DNA of 64,000 nt from Dokdonella koreensis DS-123 (GCF_001632775.1 NZ_CP015249.1:1902686-1966685); one strand, 5' to 3'; shown: positions 14,226-25,017, counted from the stretch's first letter. A program made the numbers and translations. Notes: generated by a model not told the origin, from the letters alone.

Positions 14226-14774
14226 ATGCGCATCGGCCAGGGTTTCGACGTCCACGCATTCGGTGCGGGCGACTACGTCATGCTCGGCGGCGTGCGCGTG
14301 CCGCACACGCACGGCCTGGTCGCGCATTCGGACGGCGACGTGGTGATCCACGCGCTGTGCGACGCATTGCTCGGCGCCCTGGCGCTCGGTGACATCGGCC
14401 GCCATTTCCCGCCGACCGACCCGCGCTGGAAGGATGTGGGCAGCCGTCATTTCCTGCTGCACTGCGCGGCCCTGATGATCGAACACGGCTACGCGCTGGC
14501 CAATGCCGACCTGACCGTGGTCTGCGAGCGGCCGCGGATCGGCCCGCATGCGCAGGCGATGCGCGAGAACCTCGCCGCCGACATGGGATGCGCGGTCGGT
14601 GACGTCAGCGTCAAGGCGACCACCACCGAACAGCTCGGCTTCACCGGGCGCGGCGAGGGCATCGCCGCGTTCGCGGTGGTCCTGCTCGAACGCCGGCGTC
14701 CGGCGATCGCGGTCGAGCCGGCCGATCCGCCGGCGCTGCGCGAGCTGGTCGCCCGCGTCGAGCCGGACGCCTGA
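14226..14774 (+). CDS. ispF: 2-C-methyl-D-erythritol 2,4-cyclodiphosphate synthase
   Basis: Cyclises CDP-ME 2-phosphate in the MEP pathway. Metal ligands expected at Asp8, His10 and His42 are present (GFDVHAF and [18 protein letters not shown]), as are [10 protein letters not shown] and the C-terminal [20 protein letters not shown]. At 182 residues it is about 20 longer than usual, because of a C-terminal tail after the normal end. Its stop shares a base with the truD start (TGATG). Confidence 0.97.
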   Translation: MRIGQGFDVHAFGAGDYVMLGGVRVPHTHGLVAHSDGDVVIHALCDALLGALALGDIGRHFPPTDPRWKDVGSRHFLLHCAALMIEHGYALANADLTVVCERPRIGPHAQAMRENLAADMGCAVGDVSVKATTTEQLGFTGRGEGIAAFAVVLLERRRPAIAVEPADPPALRELVARVEPDA

Positions 14775-15817
14775 TGGAATCCTCGCCCTATGCCCACGGC
14801 GGGCCGGTGCTGACCGGCGCCCTGCGCGTGGAGCCGGCCGATTTCGTGGTCGAGGAGCGGCTCGGCTTCGAGCCGGCCGGCAGTGGCGAGCATCTCTTCG
14901 TCCACGTCGAGAAGACCGGCGCGAACACCGACTGGGTCGCCCAGCAGCTCGGCGCGTTCGCCGGTGTGGCCCCGGTGGGCGTCGGCTATGCCGGTCTCAA
15001 GGACCGCCATGCGGTGACACGCCAGTGGCTGTCGCTGCACCTGCCGGGACGCGCCGACCCGGATTGGTCCGCGCTGGCGATCCCGGGCGTGCGCGTGCTC
15101 GAGGCTGTGCGCCACGATCGCAAGCTCAAGCGCGGCGCGCATCGCGGCAACCGCTTCCGGCTGCGCCTGCGCGAAGTGGGCGGCGACCGCGACCTGGCAG
15201 GCGCGCGCATCGCCGCGATCGCGACGCATGGAGTACCCAACTACTTCGGCGAGCAGCGCTTCGGTCGCGACGGTGACAACCTCGTGCTGGCGCGGCAGCT
15301 CTTCGCCGGGCAGCGCCTGCCGCGCCACCTGCGCGGCTTCGCGTTGTCGGCGGCGCGGTCGGTGCTGTTCAATCGCCTGCTGGGCCGGCGCGTGGATGCC
15401 GGCAACTGGGATCGCGCGGTGCCGGGCGAGGTCTGGATGCTCGATGGTTCCCACGCGATCTTCGGCCCGCTTGCGTTCGACGCCACACTGGCGGAACGGC
15501 TGGCGAGCGGCGACATCCACCCGACCGGACCGCTGTGGGGGCGTGGCGCCTTGCGCAGCGAAGCGGACGTGCAGGCGCTGGAAGCGTCGATCGCCGCGGC
15601 CGATCCGGCACTGGCCGATGGTCTGGCGCAGGCTGGACTGGAGCAGGAGCGCCGAGCGCTGCGCCTGCGCGTCGCCGATCTGGAATGGTCCTGGGAGGAT
15701 GCGACGACCCTGGCCGTCGCCTTCGCGCTGGAGTCGGGTGCCTACGCCACGACGGTGCTGCGCGAGCTGGCCGACTGGCGGCTGGCCGCCGGTCAGTCGC
15801 CCGAGGGTGCGTCGTAG
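14774..15817 (+). CDS. truD: tRNA pseudouridine(13) synthase TruD
   Basis: Makes pseudouridine at position 13 of tRNA(Glu). It has 347 residues. The catalytic aspartate is Asp77 in [15 protein letters not shown]. Other TruD signatures are [31 protein letters not shown] and [17 protein letters not shown]. It ends the eno-ftsB-ispDF operon. Its last 25 bases overlap the 3' end of convergent greB. Confidence 0.97.
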   Translation: MESSPYAHGGPVLTGALRVEPADFVVEERLGFEPAGSGEHLFVHVEKTGANTDWVAQQLGAFAGVAPVGVGYAGLKDRHAVTRQWLSLHLPGRADPDWSALAIPGVRVLEAVRHDRKLKRGAHRGNRFRLRLREVGGDRDLAGARIAAIATHGVPNYFGEQRFGRDGDNLVLARQLFAGQRLPRHLRGFALSAARSVLFNRLLGRRVDAGNWDRAVPGEVWMLDGSHAIFGPLAFDATLAERLASGDIHPTGPLWGRGALRSEADVQALEASIAAADPALADGLAQAGLEQERRALRLRVADLEWSWEDATTLAVAFALESGAYATTVLRELADWRLAAGQSPEGAS

Positions 15818-16305
15818 CGGATCTGGGCGATCTCGAAGCGCGCCGGCCCCGCCGGCAGCTGCACCTCGAATGCATCACCCTCGCGCTTGCCGAGCGCCGC
15901 CCGCGCCAGCGGCGAATCGAGGCTGATCCAGCCGCGTTGCGGATCGGTCTCGTCGGGACCGACGATGCGGTAGCGGCGGCTTTCGCCGTCCTCGTCGTCC
16001 ACCAGAATCCAGGCGCCGAAATACACCGCGCCGGTATCGGCCGGCATCGCATCAACGACCTTCAGCGATTCGAGGCGCTTGGTCAGGTAGCGCAGCCGCC
16101 GGTCGATCTCGCCGAGCTGCTTCTTGCGGTAGGTGTACTCGGCGTTTTCCGAACGGTCGCCTTCGGCCGCGGCGGCCGCCAATGCGGTGACGACCTCCGG
16201 TCGCCGCACGCGCCACAGCAGGTCCAGCTGCTCGCGCAGCCGGCGATGCCCCTCCGCCGTGATGACGGCGGTCGACGGCGCTGCCGCCGGTCGCCAGCGG
16301 CTCAT
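15793..16305 (-). CDS. greB: Transcription elongation factor GreB
   Basis: Binds the RNA polymerase secondary channel and stimulates cleavage of backtracked transcripts. It has 170 residues: an N-terminal coiled-coil finger with [20 protein letters not shown] and [16 protein letters not shown], the pattern that separates GreB from GreA, then a C-terminal FKBP-like domain with [20 protein letters not shown]. The acidic finger-tip residues (D, E, E) are present. It converges on truD with a 25-base overlap. Confidence 0.95.
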   Translation of the reverse strand: MSRWRPAAAPSTAVITAEGHRRLREQLDLLWRVRRPEVVTALAAAAAEGDRSENAEYTYRKKQLGEIDRRLRYLTKRLESLKVVDAMPADTGAVYFGAWILVDDEDGESRRYRIVGPDETDPQRGWISLDSPLARAALGKREGDAFEVQLPAGPARFEIAQIRYDAPSGD

Positions 16306-16354
16306 GGCGACGGCTCCGGCAGGGCGGGTGCCGGCTGCCGCTTCAGGCCGGGCA

Positions 16355-17869
16355 TCAGCGCTTCATGATCGAGCCGAGCACGCCGCGCAGGATCTTGGCG
16401 CCGTTGGCGCCGCCGATCTGGCGGCCGATCTGGCCGGCCACGTTGCGCGCGGCCGTCTTGCTCATCGTCTCGAGGATGCCCTGGCGGCGCTTGGTGCCGA
16501 GCACCGCGTCCTTGATCGCGTCCATCCAGCCGCGCTCTTCGTCGGGCTTGCCGGCGCGCTTGGCCGTGGTCGCGTCCGGTGCTTCGGTCGCGGCGGCCTC
16601 CTCGGCGCGCCGGGCCAGCAGCTCGAAGGCCGACTCGCGGTCTACGGCGGTGTCGTACTTGCCGCCGACCGGGGAGCGTGAGCGCACCGTGGCCCGCTCG
16701 GCCTCGTCGATCGTGCCGATGCGGCAGCCGGGCGAGGCGATGAAGGCGCGCTCGACCGGCGTCGGTACGCCGCCGGCGTGCAGGGTGGAGACCAGCGCCT
16801 CGCCGACGCCGAGCTGGGTGATCGCTTCGGCGACCTTGATCTTCGGATTCGGGGGGAAGGTCTCGGCGGCGGCCTTGACCGCCTTCTGGTCGCGCGGCGT
16901 GAACGCGCGCAGGGCATGCTGCACGCGGTTGCCGAGCTGGCCGAGGATCACCGGCGGCACGTCGTCGGGGTTCTGCGAGCAGAAGTAGACGCCTACGCCC
17001 TTGGAGCGGATCAGGCGCACGACCTGCTCGATGCGCTGCACCAGCGAGGCCGGCGCATCGTCGAACAGCAGGTGCGCCTCGTCGAAGAAGAACACCAGCT
17101 TGGGCTTGTCGAGGTCGCCGGCCTCGGGCAGCTTCTCGAACAGTTCCGAGAGCAGCCACAGCAGGAAGGTCGAGTACAGCTTCGGCTTGAGGATCAACTG
17201 GTCGGCGGCCAGCACGTTGACGATGCCGCGGCCGCTCATGTCCTGGCGCATGAAATCGGCCAGTTCCAGCGCGGGCTCGCCGAAGAACGACTCGCCGCCG
17301 GCCTGTTCCAGCGACAGCAGCGCGCGCTGGATCGCCGCGATGGAGGCGGTGCCGATCAGGCCGTACTGCTGCGAGATCGCCTTGGCGTTCTCGGCGGCGT
17401 AGCCCAGGATCGCACGCAGGTCCTTGAGGTCGAGCAGCAGCAGGCCCTGGTCGTCGGCGGCCTTGAAGATCACTTCGAGCACGCCCGACTGCGTGTCGTT
17501 GAGTTCGAGCAGCCGTGCCAGCAGGGTCGGCCCCATTTCCGAGACCGTCGCGCGCACCGGGTGGCCGAGCTTGCCGTAGATGTCCCAGAACACCACCGGA
17601 TTGGCGGTGGGGGTCCATTCGAAGCCGAACTTGTCCAGCCGCGCCTTGAGCTTGTCGTTCATCTGGCCGGCCTGGCAGAGACCGGCCAGGTCGCCCTTGA
17701 CGTCGGCCAGGAAGACCGGCACGCCGAGCTTGCTGAAGCCTTCGGCCAACAGCATCAGCGTCACCGACTTGCCGGTGCCGGTGGCGCCGGCGATCAGGCC
17801 GTGGCGATTGGCGTACGGGGTCTCGAGAAAGACCTCCGTCTCTCCTTTGCCGATCAGGATCTGGCTCAC
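16355..17869 (-). CDS. HerA-like P-loop ATPase, DUF853 (YjgR family)
   Basis: A cytosolic ATPase of the HerA/FtsK fold; cellular role unknown. It has 504 residues with Walker A GATGTGKS near residue 25 and Walker [14 protein letters not shown] mid-protein. It also has the DUF853-typical [33 protein letters not shown] and a conserved C-terminal GSIMKR. The start chosen is GTG at 17869, preceded by a good ribosome site (AAGGAAA); reading upstream to 18070 gives arginine-rich non-homologous sequence. The 165-base gap to the divergent lytic transglycosylase gene should hold both promoters. Confidence 0.9.
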   Translation of the reverse strand: MSQILIGKGETEVFLETPYANRHGLIAGATGTGKSVTLMLLAEGFSKLGVPVFLADVKGDLAGLCQAGQMNDKLKARLDKFGFEWTPTANPVVFWDIYGKLGHPVRATVSEMGPTLLARLLELNDTQSGVLEVIFKAADDQGLLLLDLKDLRAILGYAAENAKAISQQYGLIGTASIAAIQRALLSLEQAGGESFFGEPALELADFMRQDMSGRGIVNVLAADQLILKPKLYSTFLLWLLSELFEKLPEAGDLDKPKLVFFFDEAHLLFDDAPASLVQRIEQVVRLIRSKGVGVYFCSQNPDDVPPVILGQLGNRVQHALRAFTPRDQKAVKAAAETFPPNPKIKVAEAITQLGVGEALVSTLHAGGVPTPVERAFIASPGCRIGTIDEAERATVRSRSPVGGKYDTAVDRESAFELLARRAEEAAATEAPDATTAKRAGKPDEERGWMDAIKDAVLGTKRRQGILETMSKTAARNVAGQIGRQIGGANGAKILRGVLGSIMKR

Positions 17870-18033
17870 GTCGGGTTTCCTTCGGATGGCGGGCGCGGAC
17901 CGGGCGATTGTAGTCGCAAGCGGTGCCGGTCGAACCGGCCGGTGGCGATCGGCGTCGCGGCGCGCCGGCGTCGGCGGTTGCCGGCACCGGCGTCGGCCGG
18001 TAACGTTGCGCGATCCTACGCCGGAGTCCACCG

Positions 18034-19563
18034 ATGATCCTGCCGATCCGAATCTCGATCGTCGCCGCACTGGCCGTTGCCGCCGGCTGTGCCGGCACTT
18101 CCCCGCGCAGCGGCAGCAGCGTGCCGGGCAAGGTCAACGAAACCGGCGTCGACGCGCTGTATGCGCGACTGGAAGCCGACGGCCGCCGCTACGAGGCGGG
18201 CTTGGCCGCTGCGCGCGACGGCGAAACCGAGCGCGCGCGCACCGAGACGTTGGCGGCGCTGGACGACCTGCGCGCGGCCAGCGCGCTGTGCAGCCGCACG
18301 CCCGGCTGCGAGCGTGATCGCTTCGATTCGACCTTCGACCGCCTGCTGCGCCTGCATGTGGACGGCCTCGTCGATGCCGAGCCGATCGCCGACGGCGGCA
18401 GCGTCGGCGACGCGCCTGGCGAGCCGGTGCCGGGGCCGGGCGAGTCCTCGCCGGTCGTTGCGGCGCTGCCGGAGCTGGAGCGTTCGATCACCCTGCTGAA
18501 GGGGCGCGAGCTGGCCGAGGTCATCGCGGTCAACAGCACCGTCAAGGCGGCGATCGAGCAGTGGCTGACCCAGTACCGCCCGAACCTGGTCGCCGCCTAC
18601 GTCAACTACCAGTACATGCGCTACCGGATGTGGCCCGAGTACCACAAGGCCGGCCTGCCGGAGGCGGTGCTGTTCGGCATCATGGCCAAGGAGTCGGGCG
18701 GCAAGGTCCACGCCGTGTCCCGGTCGGGCGCGTCCGGGCCGCTGCAGTTCATGTACGCGACCGGCCTGCGTTTCGGCATGACCACGGTCGACGGGTTCGA
18801 CCAGCGCTTCGATCCGGGGCTGTCGGCGCGCGCCAACGCGGCCTACATCAACGAGCAACTGGCCGCCCTGAACAACAATCTGGAGCTGGTGCTGGCGGCC
18901 TACAACGGTGGGGAAGGGCGGATGCGGCGCCTGGCGGGCGGCAGCCCGAGTGCCAGCTTCTGGGACCCCAAGCTCTACGCGACCCTGCCGGTGGAGACGC
19001 GCGACTACGTGCCGATGGTGCTGGCGGCCGCCTGGCTGTTCCTGCATCCGGACCGCTACAACCTGGAGTTCCCGCGGATCGACGGCCGGCCCGGCGAGAT
19101 CGTGCTGAAGCATCCGGCGTCGATCAACGAGCTGACGGTCTGCCTCGGCCAGTCCGGCGGCGCGCCGGAGGGCTGGTTCCGCACGCTGCGCAACCTCAAC
19201 CCGCGCTTCGATCCGCAGCAGCGCCAGCCGCCCGGTACACGGCTGGAGGTCCCGGTCCAGCTCGAAGCCGTCTATGCCGCCAGCTGCGAGACCGGACCCT
19301 GGCGCACCCTGGCCGGTGAGCTGCGCGACGCTGCCGTCCCGGCCCGGGCGGTCGCGGCCGCGGCGCGCGAGACCGCCCGCGCGACGGCGCGCACGCAGCA
19401 GCGCAACTACACGGTCCGCAAGGGCGATACGCTGGCCGCCATCGCCCGGCGCACGGGATGCGGCACGCCGGGTGACATCGCCCGCGCCAACGGCATCCGG
19501 CCGCCGCATTACGCGATCCGTGCAGGGCAGACCTTGCAGTTGCCGGGCTGTTCGAGCCGGTGA
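18034..19563 (+). CDS. Membrane-bound lytic murein transglycosylase, MltD-like with one LysM
   Basis: A predicted outer-membrane lipoprotein that cleaves peptidoglycan glycan strands. It has 509 residues. The lipobox is LAVAAGC with Cys19 as lipidated residue. The SLT domain has the catalytic glutamate Glu220 in IMAKESGGK, then [14 protein letters not shown] and [13 protein letters not shown] single C-terminal LysM (about 459-504, [18 protein letters not shown]) binds glycan; E. coli MltD has two. It stands alone, and a 9-bp hairpin follows the stop at 19573. Confidence 0.9.
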   Translation: MILPIRISIVAALAVAAGCAGTSPRSGSSVPGKVNETGVDALYARLEADGRRYEAGLAAARDGETERARTETLAALDDLRAASALCSRTPGCERDRFDSTFDRLLRLHVDGLVDAEPIADGGSVGDAPGEPVPGPGESSPVVAALPELERSITLLKGRELAEVIAVNSTVKAAIEQWLTQYRPNLVAAYVNYQYMRYRMWPEYHKAGLPEAVLFGIMAKESGGKVHAVSRSGASGPLQFMYATGLRFGMTTVDGFDQRFDPGLSARANAAYINEQLAALNNNLELVLAAYNGGEGRMRRLAGGSPSASFWDPKLYATLPVETRDYVPMVLAAAWLFLHPDRYNLEFPRIDGRPGEIVLKHPASINELTVCLGQSGGAPEGWFRTLRNLNPRFDPQQRQPPGTRLEVPVQLEAVYAASCETGPWRTLAGELRDAAVPARAVAAAARETARATARTQQRNYTVRKGDTLAAIARRTGCGTPGDIARANGIRPPHYAIRAGQTLQLPGCSSR

Positions 19564-19572
19564 GGCGCTGAT

Positions 19573-19593
19573 GGCGGCCGGTCACCGGCCGCC
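19573..19593. terminator. Hairpin between converging genes, possible bidirectional terminator
   Basis: Perfect 9-bp inverted repeat (GGCGGCCGG / CCGGCCGCC) with a 3-base loop in the 52-base gap between the convergent lytic transglycosylase gene and the 145-residue gene. No T tract follows on either strand, so intrinsic termination is uncertain. Confidence 0.35.
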
Positions 19594-19615
19594 GCATGGC
19601 GCGTGGTGACGGCGG

Positions 19616-20053
19616 TCAGGCGACCTTGGCGCCGGCGCCGAACCACTGGTTCAGTTCGGCCGGCGGCACGGTTTCCTTCAGCGCGCGCAGGGCGCGCAGC
19701 ACCAGGCGGTGCATTTCCTGCTGGCGCTCGAACGGCGAATCCTTGGTCTCGTGGTAGGCCACGGTCAGCCACAGCGCGATGCCGCGCATGCGGACCTGGG
19801 GATTCTCCGAGCGCATGCGCTCCAGGCCGATCTCGGTGCCGGCGCCCCAGGGACGGTACTTGTCCTCGGCCGGCGTGGCGTACAGGTGCGGGAACTCGCT
19901 CTTGCTGGCCGCCGAGAACTCCCGCATCGTCAGTGCGGCCAGCTGCTTGCGGGCGTTGGGCGTCAGTTCTTCGATCGCCTTGTCGACTTCACGGAACTGC
20001 CGGCGAAGCTGGGTGGCGCGGCTTAGGGCGATGATGCGGATCACGAGACGCAT
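19616..20053 (-). CDS. Conserved-looking hypothetical protein, 145 residues
   Basis: Not recognised. No signal peptide or long membrane segment. It is mostly helical and charged: a basic N-terminus (RLVIRIIALSRATQLRRQF), an acidic middle (FPHLYATPAEDKYRPWGAGTEIGLERM), then WLTVAYHETKDSPFERQQEMHRLVLRALRALKETVP. Third-position G+C is high and there is a good ribosome site (GGGAG, 8 bases before the ATG), so it looks like a real gene. A TAGAAT -10-like sequence (minus strand, 20101-20106) lies about 50 bases upstream, and a repeated GTCACAA motif further up may be an operator. Confidence 0.7.
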   Translation of the reverse strand: MRLVIRIIALSRATQLRRQFREVDKAIEELTPNARKQLAALTMREFSAASKSEFPHLYATPAEDKYRPWGAGTEIGLERMRSENPQVRMRGIALWLTVAYHETKDSPFERQQEMHRLVLRALRALKETVPPAELNQWFGAGAKVA

Positions 20054-20138
20054 GAAGAACTCCCGTTGACAGGCCGGACATACCCCTGCGGCCGGGCGGA
20101 ATTCTAGCTCGCGTCGCCTGCGAGTGGCTGTTGATCAA

Positions 20139-20171
20139 GTCACAAAATGTCAGCAATCGTCACAATTTGAC
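20139..20171 (-). promoter_or_regulatory. Candidate operator: two GTCACAA...-type half-repeats 20 bp apart
   Basis: GTCACAAAATGTC (20139-20151) and GTCACAATTTGAC (20159-20171) are near-identical 13-mers whose starts are 20 bp apart, about two helical turns. They lie in an AT-rich patch upstream of the 145-residue gene in otherwise GC-rich DNA. The second copy is itself roughly palindromic (GTCA...TGAC). The binding protein is unknown. Confidence 0.35.
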
Positions 20172-20307
20172 GCGCAAACCGCAGGTACGGTCGAGGACAC
20201 GATATTCGGGCCGCGCATCGGCCTGGAGCGGCCGGTTCGGGGCGGCGGTCGATCCACCCCGCCGTCCCTGCGCCGGGGGCTGCCAGGTCGCCGGATCGCG
20301 GCGCCGG

Positions 20308-21147
20308 CTAGTCGAACCGGCCGATCGGCTGGCCGACGCGCACCGCCACGAGCGGCTGCAAGCCGGCGTCGAGCGCCGGCCCCGGCGGCAGCAGGACGAT
20401 CACGGTCGATCCCATGTTGAAGCGTCCCAGTTCGGCGCCGCGCGGCAGGTGCAGGCCGCGGCCGCGCCAGTCGCGACGGATCGGCCGGGACGCATAGGGC
20501 GGGATCTCCAGGCCGTTCCACACCGTGGTCACGCTCGACACCAGCATGGCGCCGACCAGCACCACCACGAACGGACCCTTGTCGCCGTCGAAATGGCAGA
20601 CCAGGCGCTCGTTGCGCGCGAACAGGCGCGGGATGCCGGCGACGGCGAACGGCGCCACGCTGAACAGGCGGCCGGGAACGTGGACGGTCTCGCGCAGGGT
20701 GCCGGACAGCGGCATGTGGACGCGATGGTAGTCCCGCGGTGCGAGATAGACCGTGGCGAAGCGCCCGTCGCGGTACGGCGCCGCGGACAGTTCGTCGCCG
20801 AGCAGTTCGCCGGCCGTGTAGGACTGCCCCTTGGCCTGCAGGATGCGCCCGTCGGCGATGAGGCCGGCCTGGCTGACCCGCCCGTCGGCCGGACACAGCA
20901 GGGCGTCGGCGGGAGCGTCGAACGAGCGCGCGCCGGCTTTCAGCGCGCGCGTGAAGAACGCATTGAAGTGGGGGTAGGCGAAGGGGTCGGGCTGTTCGGT
21001 CTCGCTCATGTCCACCGCGTAGCGGCGCGTGATCTGGCCGATCAGGAAGTCCTTCCAGGGAGCCAGCTCCCAGCGGGTGGCCCAGTAGACCAGGCGCGAC
21101 AGCAGGCGGTGCGGCAGCAGGTGCTGCACGAGCAGGGAGAAGCTCAT
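20308..21147 (-). CDS. psd: Phosphatidylserine decarboxylase proenzyme
   Basis: Makes phosphatidylethanolamine at the inner membrane and self-cleaves to form its pyruvoyl cofactor. It has 279 residues. The processing site is Gly246-Ser247 in [14 protein letters not shown]. Other conserved parts are [32 protein letters not shown] and VNVGAM-like VLVGAMLV. The ATG overlaps the stop of the upstream SCO1 gene (ATGA), so the two are coupled, although no functional link is known. It is followed downstream by 254 bases without a gene. Confidence 0.97.
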   Translation of the reverse strand: MSFSLLVQHLLPHRLLSRLVYWATRWELAPWKDFLIGQITRRYAVDMSETEQPDPFAYPHFNAFFTRALKAGARSFDAPADALLCPADGRVSQAGLIADGRILQAKGQSYTAGELLGDELSAAPYRDGRFATVYLAPRDYHRVHMPLSGTLRETVHVPGRLFSVAPFAVAGIPRLFARNERLVCHFDGDKGPFVVVLVGAMLVSSVTTVWNGLEIPPYASRPIRRDWRGRGLHLPRGAELGRFNMGSTVIVLLPPGPALDAGLQPLVAVRVGQPIGRFD

Positions 21148-21797
21148 CGGGCGTGGTCCATCAGGGTGGCGAGGTCGGCCGCGATCGCGTCGGCCTCGAA
21201 CGGCGGACGGAACAGGCCGACGACGTGACCCTCCGGATTGACGATCACGGCCGAGGCGCTGTGATCCACCGAGTAGGTGCCGTTCTCGAGCGGGCCGCGG
21301 GCGTAGATCATGCCGAGCCCGCGCGTCAGCAGCGTGAGCTGCTCGTCGCTGCCGGTGGCGGCGACGAAGTCGGGGCTGAAATAGCCGACATAGCGCGCCA
21401 GGATCTCGGGCGTGTCGCGCTCCGGGTCGACCGAGACGAAATCGAAGCGTGCGCGGTCGGTACGGCCTTCGGTCCCGAGCCGATCCCAGACCCGCTTTAA
21501 GGTGGCCATCGTGGTCGGACAGATGTCCGGGCAATGGGTGAAGCCGAAGAACACCACGGTCCAGCGGCCGCGCCAGTCGGCCGGCGTCAGCGTCGCGCCG
21601 TCGGGCGTGTGCAGCGTGAAGGCCGGTACCTGGCGCGGCTGCGGATAGAGCAGGGCATTGCGCAGCGGCGGCAGGTCGCGCGCGGCCTCCGCGCCCAGCC
21701 AGCGGCTGCCGGCCCAGAGGCCGACCGCGGCGGCCACGGCGGCGAGCACGATCAGGGTCGAAACGGACAGGCGTCCGGCGTGGCGTTGGGCGGTCAT
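21144..21797 (-). CDS. SCO1/SenC family copper chaperone
   Basis: A thioredoxin-fold, membrane-anchored periplasmic protein that delivers copper to the CuA site of cytochrome c oxidase or acts as a thiol reductase. It has 217 residues: one N-terminal membrane helix (about 13-32), then the copper motif Cys89-x-x-x-Cys93 ([10 protein letters not shown]) and distal ligand His179 ([10 protein letters not shown]). The start at 21797 is set by a perfect TATAAT ending only 6 bases upstream, which suggests a leaderless transcript. It is divergent from prmB. Confidence 0.93.
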   Translation of the reverse strand: MTAQRHAGRLSVSTLIVLAAVAAAVGLWAGSRWLGAEAARDLPPLRNALLYPQPRQVPAFTLHTPDGATLTPADWRGRWTVVFFGFTHCPDICPTTMATLKRVWDRLGTEGRTDRARFDFVSVDPERDTPEILARYVGYFSPDFVAATGSDEQLTLLTRGLGMIYARGPLENGTYSVDHSASAVIVNPEGHVVGLFRPPFEADAIAADLATLMDHAR

Positions 21798-21803
21798 CAC
21801 GCG

Positions 21804-21830
21804 ATTATAGCGGGCGCCACCCCCTATACT
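21804..21830. promoter_or_regulatory. Divergent promoter region of the SCO1 gene and prmB
   Basis: On the minus strand a perfect TATAAT (21809-21804) sits 6 bases before the SCO1 ATG. On the plus strand TATACT (21825-21830) sits 31 bases before the prmB ATG. Neither has a clear TTGACA at the right spacing. The two -10 boxes are about 20 bp apart, so the promoters must overlap. Confidence 0.45.
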
Positions 21831-21861
21831 GTGCGACCTTCCAACGCACCCCGCTTCGTCA

Positions 21862-22782
21862 ATGACCGCCGAACTCGCGACCATCGTCGACTTCATCCGC
21901 TATGGCGCCAGCCGCTTCGGGGCCGCCGGCCTGACCTTCGGCCACAGCTACGACAACGCGCTGGACGAAGCGACGCACCTGGTCCTGCACGTGCTGCACC
22001 TGCCACCGGACCTGTCGCCGGCCTACGGCCAGGCCAAGCTGACGGCCGGGGAACGCGCCGCCGTGCTGGCGCTGGTCGAGCGGCGCATCGCCGAGCGCGC
22101 ACCGGTGGCCTACCTGACCGGCGAGGCCTGGTTCGCCGACCTCAAGTTCAAGTCCGATCCGCGGGCCCTGGTGCCGCGTTCGCCGATCGCCGAGATGATC
22201 CGCAGCGGCTTCTCGCCGTGGCTGGACGACCGCGCCGTGGAGCGCGCGCTCGATCTTTGCACGGGGTCGGGCTGCATCGGCATCGCGATGGCCGTGCACC
22301 ATCCGGACTGGCAGGTGGACCTGATCGACGTCAGCGACGACGCGCTGGCGCTGGCTGCCGAGAACATCGCGTTCCATCACGTCGGGCCGCGCGTGCGCGC
22401 GCTGCGATCGGACCTGTTCGGCGCGGTCGCCGGCGAGCGCTACGACCTGATCGTCAGCAATCCCCCGTACGTCACCGAGCAGGAGTTCGCGGAGCTGCCC
22501 GCCGAGTACGCCCACGAGCCCGCGCTGGGACTGACCGCCGGCGGCGACGGCCTGGATTTCGCGCTGCGCATCCTGGCCGAGGCGGCCGATCACCTGACCG
22601 ACGAGGGTGTGCTGATCGTCGAGGTGGGCGAAAGCGAGCACGCGCTCGTCGCGCTGCTGCCGCAGGTGCCGTTCAACTGGATCGAATTCAACGTCGGCGC
22701 GATGGGCGTCTTCCTGCTCGACCGGGCCGACCTGGTCGAGCACGCCGACGCCATCGCCAGCGCGGCGTCCGCGCGGGGCTGA
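21862..22782 (+). CDS. prmB: 50S ribosomal protein L3 N5-glutamine methyltransferase
   Basis: SAM-dependent enzyme that methylates a glutamine of ribosomal protein L3. It has 306 residues. It contains [30 protein letters not shown] (motif I) and the catalytic SNPPYVT (Asn200-Pro-Pro-Tyr) of glutamine methyltransferases. The N-terminal helical domain opening [17 protein letters not shown] is PrmB-like rather than PrmC-like. It is followed by aroC after 2 bases. Confidence 0.95.
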   Translation: MTAELATIVDFIRYGASRFGAAGLTFGHSYDNALDEATHLVLHVLHLPPDLSPAYGQAKLTAGERAAVLALVERRIAERAPVAYLTGEAWFADLKFKSDPRALVPRSPIAEMIRSGFSPWLDDRAVERALDLCTGSGCIGIAMAVHHPDWQVDLIDVSDDALALAAENIAFHHVGPRVRALRSDLFGAVAGERYDLIVSNPPYVTEQEFAELPAEYAHEPALGLTAGGDGLDFALRILAEAADHLTDEGVLIVEVGESEHALVALLPQVPFNWIEFNVGAMGVFLLDRADLVEHADAIASAASARG

Positions 22783-22784
22783 CC

Positions 22785-23885
22785 GTGGCCGCCAACGCCT
22801 TCGGCACGCTGTTCACGGTCACGACGTTCGGCGAGAGCCACGGGCCGGCGATCGGCTGCGTCGTGGACGGCTGCCCGCCCGGGCTGGCGATCGCGCCGGA
22901 GGACTTCCGCGCCGACCTGGACCGGCGGGCGACCGGGCGCTCGCGGCATACCTCGCAGCGTCGCGAGGCCGACGAGGTCGAGATCCTCTCGGGCGTCTAC
23001 GAAGGCCGCACCACCGGGACGCCGATCGGTTTGCTGATCCGCAACACCGATGCGCGCTCGAAGGACTACCGCGAGCTGACCGAGACCTTCCGGCCCGGCC
23101 ATGCGGACTACACCTACTGGCACAAGTACGGCATCCGCGACCCGCGCGGCGGCGGCCGCTCGTCGGCGCGCGAGACGACGATGCGCGTCGCCGCGGCGGT
23201 GATCGCGAAGAAGTGGCTGGCCGAGCGCTACGGTGTGCGCGTGCGCGGCCATCTCGCGCAGATCGGTGCCCTGGTGCCGCGCCGGTTCGACTGGGACGCG
23301 GTCGAGGACAATCCGTTCTTCTGGCCCGACCCGGACATGGTCGCCGAGCTGGAAGGCTACGTCGACGCGCTACGCAAGGCCGGCGATTCGGTCGGGGCGC
23401 GGGTGACGGTGGTGGCCGACGGCGTGCCCGTCGGCTGGGGCGAGCCGGTGTACGGCAAGCTCGACGCGGAGCTGGCCTCCGCGCTGATGTCGATCAACGC
23501 GGTCAAGGGCGTGGAGATCGGTGCCGGCTTCGCGGCCGTCGCGCAGACCGGCACGCAGCACCGCGACGAGATCACGCCGGAAGGCTTCCTGTCCAATCAT
23601 GCCGGCGGCATCCTCGGCGGCATCGCCAGCGGCCAGCCGGTCGTCGCGTCGATCGCGTTGAAGCCGACCTCCAGCATCCTGGTGCCGGGCCGCAGCGTGA
23701 ACCTGGCCGGCGAGCCGGTGCAGGTGCGCACGATCGGCCGCCACGACCCCTGCGTCGGCATCCGGGCCACGCCGATCGCCGAGGCGATGGTGGCGCTGGT
23801 GCTGATCGACCAGGCGCTGCGGCACCGGGCGCAGTGCGGCGATGTGGGCGAGGTCGCGCCACGCGTGCCGGGAAGCCGGGCGTGA
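22785..23885 (+). CDS. aroC: Chorismate synthase
   Basis: Last step of the shikimate pathway: converts EPSP to chorismate using reduced FMN. It has 366 residues. Signatures: [19 protein letters not shown] at the start, [25 protein letters not shown] and [19 protein letters not shown] near the end. The GTG start is 2 bases after the prmB stop. It is functionally linked to aroA and pheA at 55-58 kb. Its stop overlaps the next start as GTGA. Confidence 0.97.
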   Translation: MAANAFGTLFTVTTFGESHGPAIGCVVDGCPPGLAIAPEDFRADLDRRATGRSRHTSQRREADEVEILSGVYEGRTTGTPIGLLIRNTDARSKDYRELTETFRPGHADYTYWHKYGIRDPRGGGRSSARETTMRVAAAVIAKKWLAERYGVRVRGHLAQIGALVPRRFDWDAVEDNPFFWPDPDMVAELEGYVDALRKAGDSVGARVTVVADGVPVGWGEPVYGKLDAELASALMSINAVKGVEIGAGFAAVAQTGTQHRDEITPEGFLSNHAGGILGGIASGQPVVASIALKPTSSILVPGRSVNLAGEPVQVRTIGRHDPCVGIRATPIAEAMVALVLIDQALRHRAQCGDVGEVAPRVPGSRA

Positions 23886-24865
23886 ACCCTCGGCGGCCGC
23901 GGATCTGGGTCGCCCAGCCGCTGTTCGCCGAGGCGCTGGCGCCGCTCGCCGCCCATGCCGAGCTGATCGTCGAGCCGGTCGAGGGCGTGCGCAGCGCTGC
24001 GGACATGGCGGCCGGCCTGCGCGAGGCCGACGCCGCGATCGTCACGATCGGCGAACGCGTCGATGCCGCCGCGATCGCGGGCGCCGGCCGGCTCAAGCTG
24101 GTCGCCAACGTCGGCGTCGGCTACGACAACCTCGACCTCGCCGCCCTGCATGCGGCCGGCATCGTCGCCACCAATACCCCCGACGTGCTGACCGAGACCG
24201 TCGCCGACTTCGCGTTCGCGCTGCTGCTCGGCGCGGCGCGGCGGGTCACCGAGGCCGAACGCTGGTTGCGCGAAGGCCACTGGCAGCGCTGGTCGTTCGA
24301 TCGCCTGCTCGGCACCGACGCGCACGGCGCCACGCTCGGCATCCTCGGGATGGGCCGGATCGGCCAGGCGATCGCCCGGCGCGCGCTCGGCTTCCGCATG
24401 CCGGTGCTCTACCACAACCGGCAGGCGCTGGCGGCCGACCTCGAGCAGGCCTGCGGGGCGCGCTGGGTGGACTTCGAGACGCTGCTGCGCGAGTCGGACC
24501 ACCTCGTGGTGGCCCTGCCGTATACGCCGGCGACCCGCCACCGGATCGATGCGGCCGCCCTGGCGCGCATGAAGCCGACGGCCTTCCTCGTCAACATCGC
24601 GCGCGGCGGCGTCGTCGACGATGCCGCACTGGCCGCGGCGCTCGCCGGCGGCCGGCTGGCCGGTGCCGCGCTCGACGTCTTCGAGGGCGAGCCGGCCGTG
24701 CATCCGGGCCTGCTCGCCGCAGGCAACGTCGTGCTGACGCCGCACATCGCCAGTGCCAGCCTGGCCACGCGGCGCGCGATGGTGGCGATGGCCGCGGACA
24801 ACGTCCTGGCGGCCCTCGGTCACGGCCCCAGCGCCGGGCATCCGCCGAACGCGATCACGCTCTAA
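23882..24865 (+). CDS. D-isomer-specific 2-hydroxyacid dehydrogenase (GhrB/TkrA-like)
   Basis: An NAD(P)H-dependent reductase of glyoxylate, hydroxypyruvate or 2-ketogluconate type; substrate not certain. It has 327 residues, with [15 protein letters not shown], the Rossmann motif [16 protein letters not shown], catalytic Arg in [10 protein letters not shown], Glu in DVFEGEP and His288 in LTPHIASAS. The GTG start overlaps aroC by four bases. The operon stops here at a four-hairpin element. Confidence 0.9.
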   Translation: MNPRRPRIWVAQPLFAEALAPLAAHAELIVEPVEGVRSAADMAAGLREADAAIVTIGERVDAAAIAGAGRLKLVANVGVGYDNLDLAALHAAGIVATNTPDVLTETVADFAFALLLGAARRVTEAERWLREGHWQRWSFDRLLGTDAHGATLGILGMGRIGQAIARRALGFRMPVLYHNRQALAADLEQACGARWVDFETLLRESDHLVVALPYTPATRHRIDAAALARMKPTAFLVNIARGGVVDDAALAAALAGGRLAGAALDVFEGEPAVHPGLLAAGNVVLTPHIASASLATRRAMVAMAADNVLAALGHGPSAGHPPNAITL

Positions 24866-25017
24866 CAGCGTGTTGAGAACGGGCTGCTGCCCGTTCCCCA
24901 ATCGAACGGCGCAAGCAGAGCTTGCGCACCTTCTCCCCGAATCGATCGCTTGTGCGATCGATTCGGTAGCGATCCTCCCCTGGCTCGCACTGGCAGGCTG
25001 TTTCTCGACAGCCTGCC
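24866..25017. repeat. Cluster of four perfect hairpins with imperfect terminal inverted repeats
   Basis: Four perfect inverted repeats stand in a row. The arms are 24877-24884/24889-24896 (8 bp, loop 4), 24909-24916/24920-24927 (8 bp, loop 3), 24937-24949/24954-24966 (13 bp, loop 4) and 24992-25001/25008-25017 (10 bp, loop 6). The ends CAGCGTGTTGAGAAC (24866-24880) and the complement of 25001-25015 agree at 11 of 15 positions, like terminal inverted repeats of a small mobile or REP-type element. It starts at the base after the dehydrogenase stop. Confidence 0.65.
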
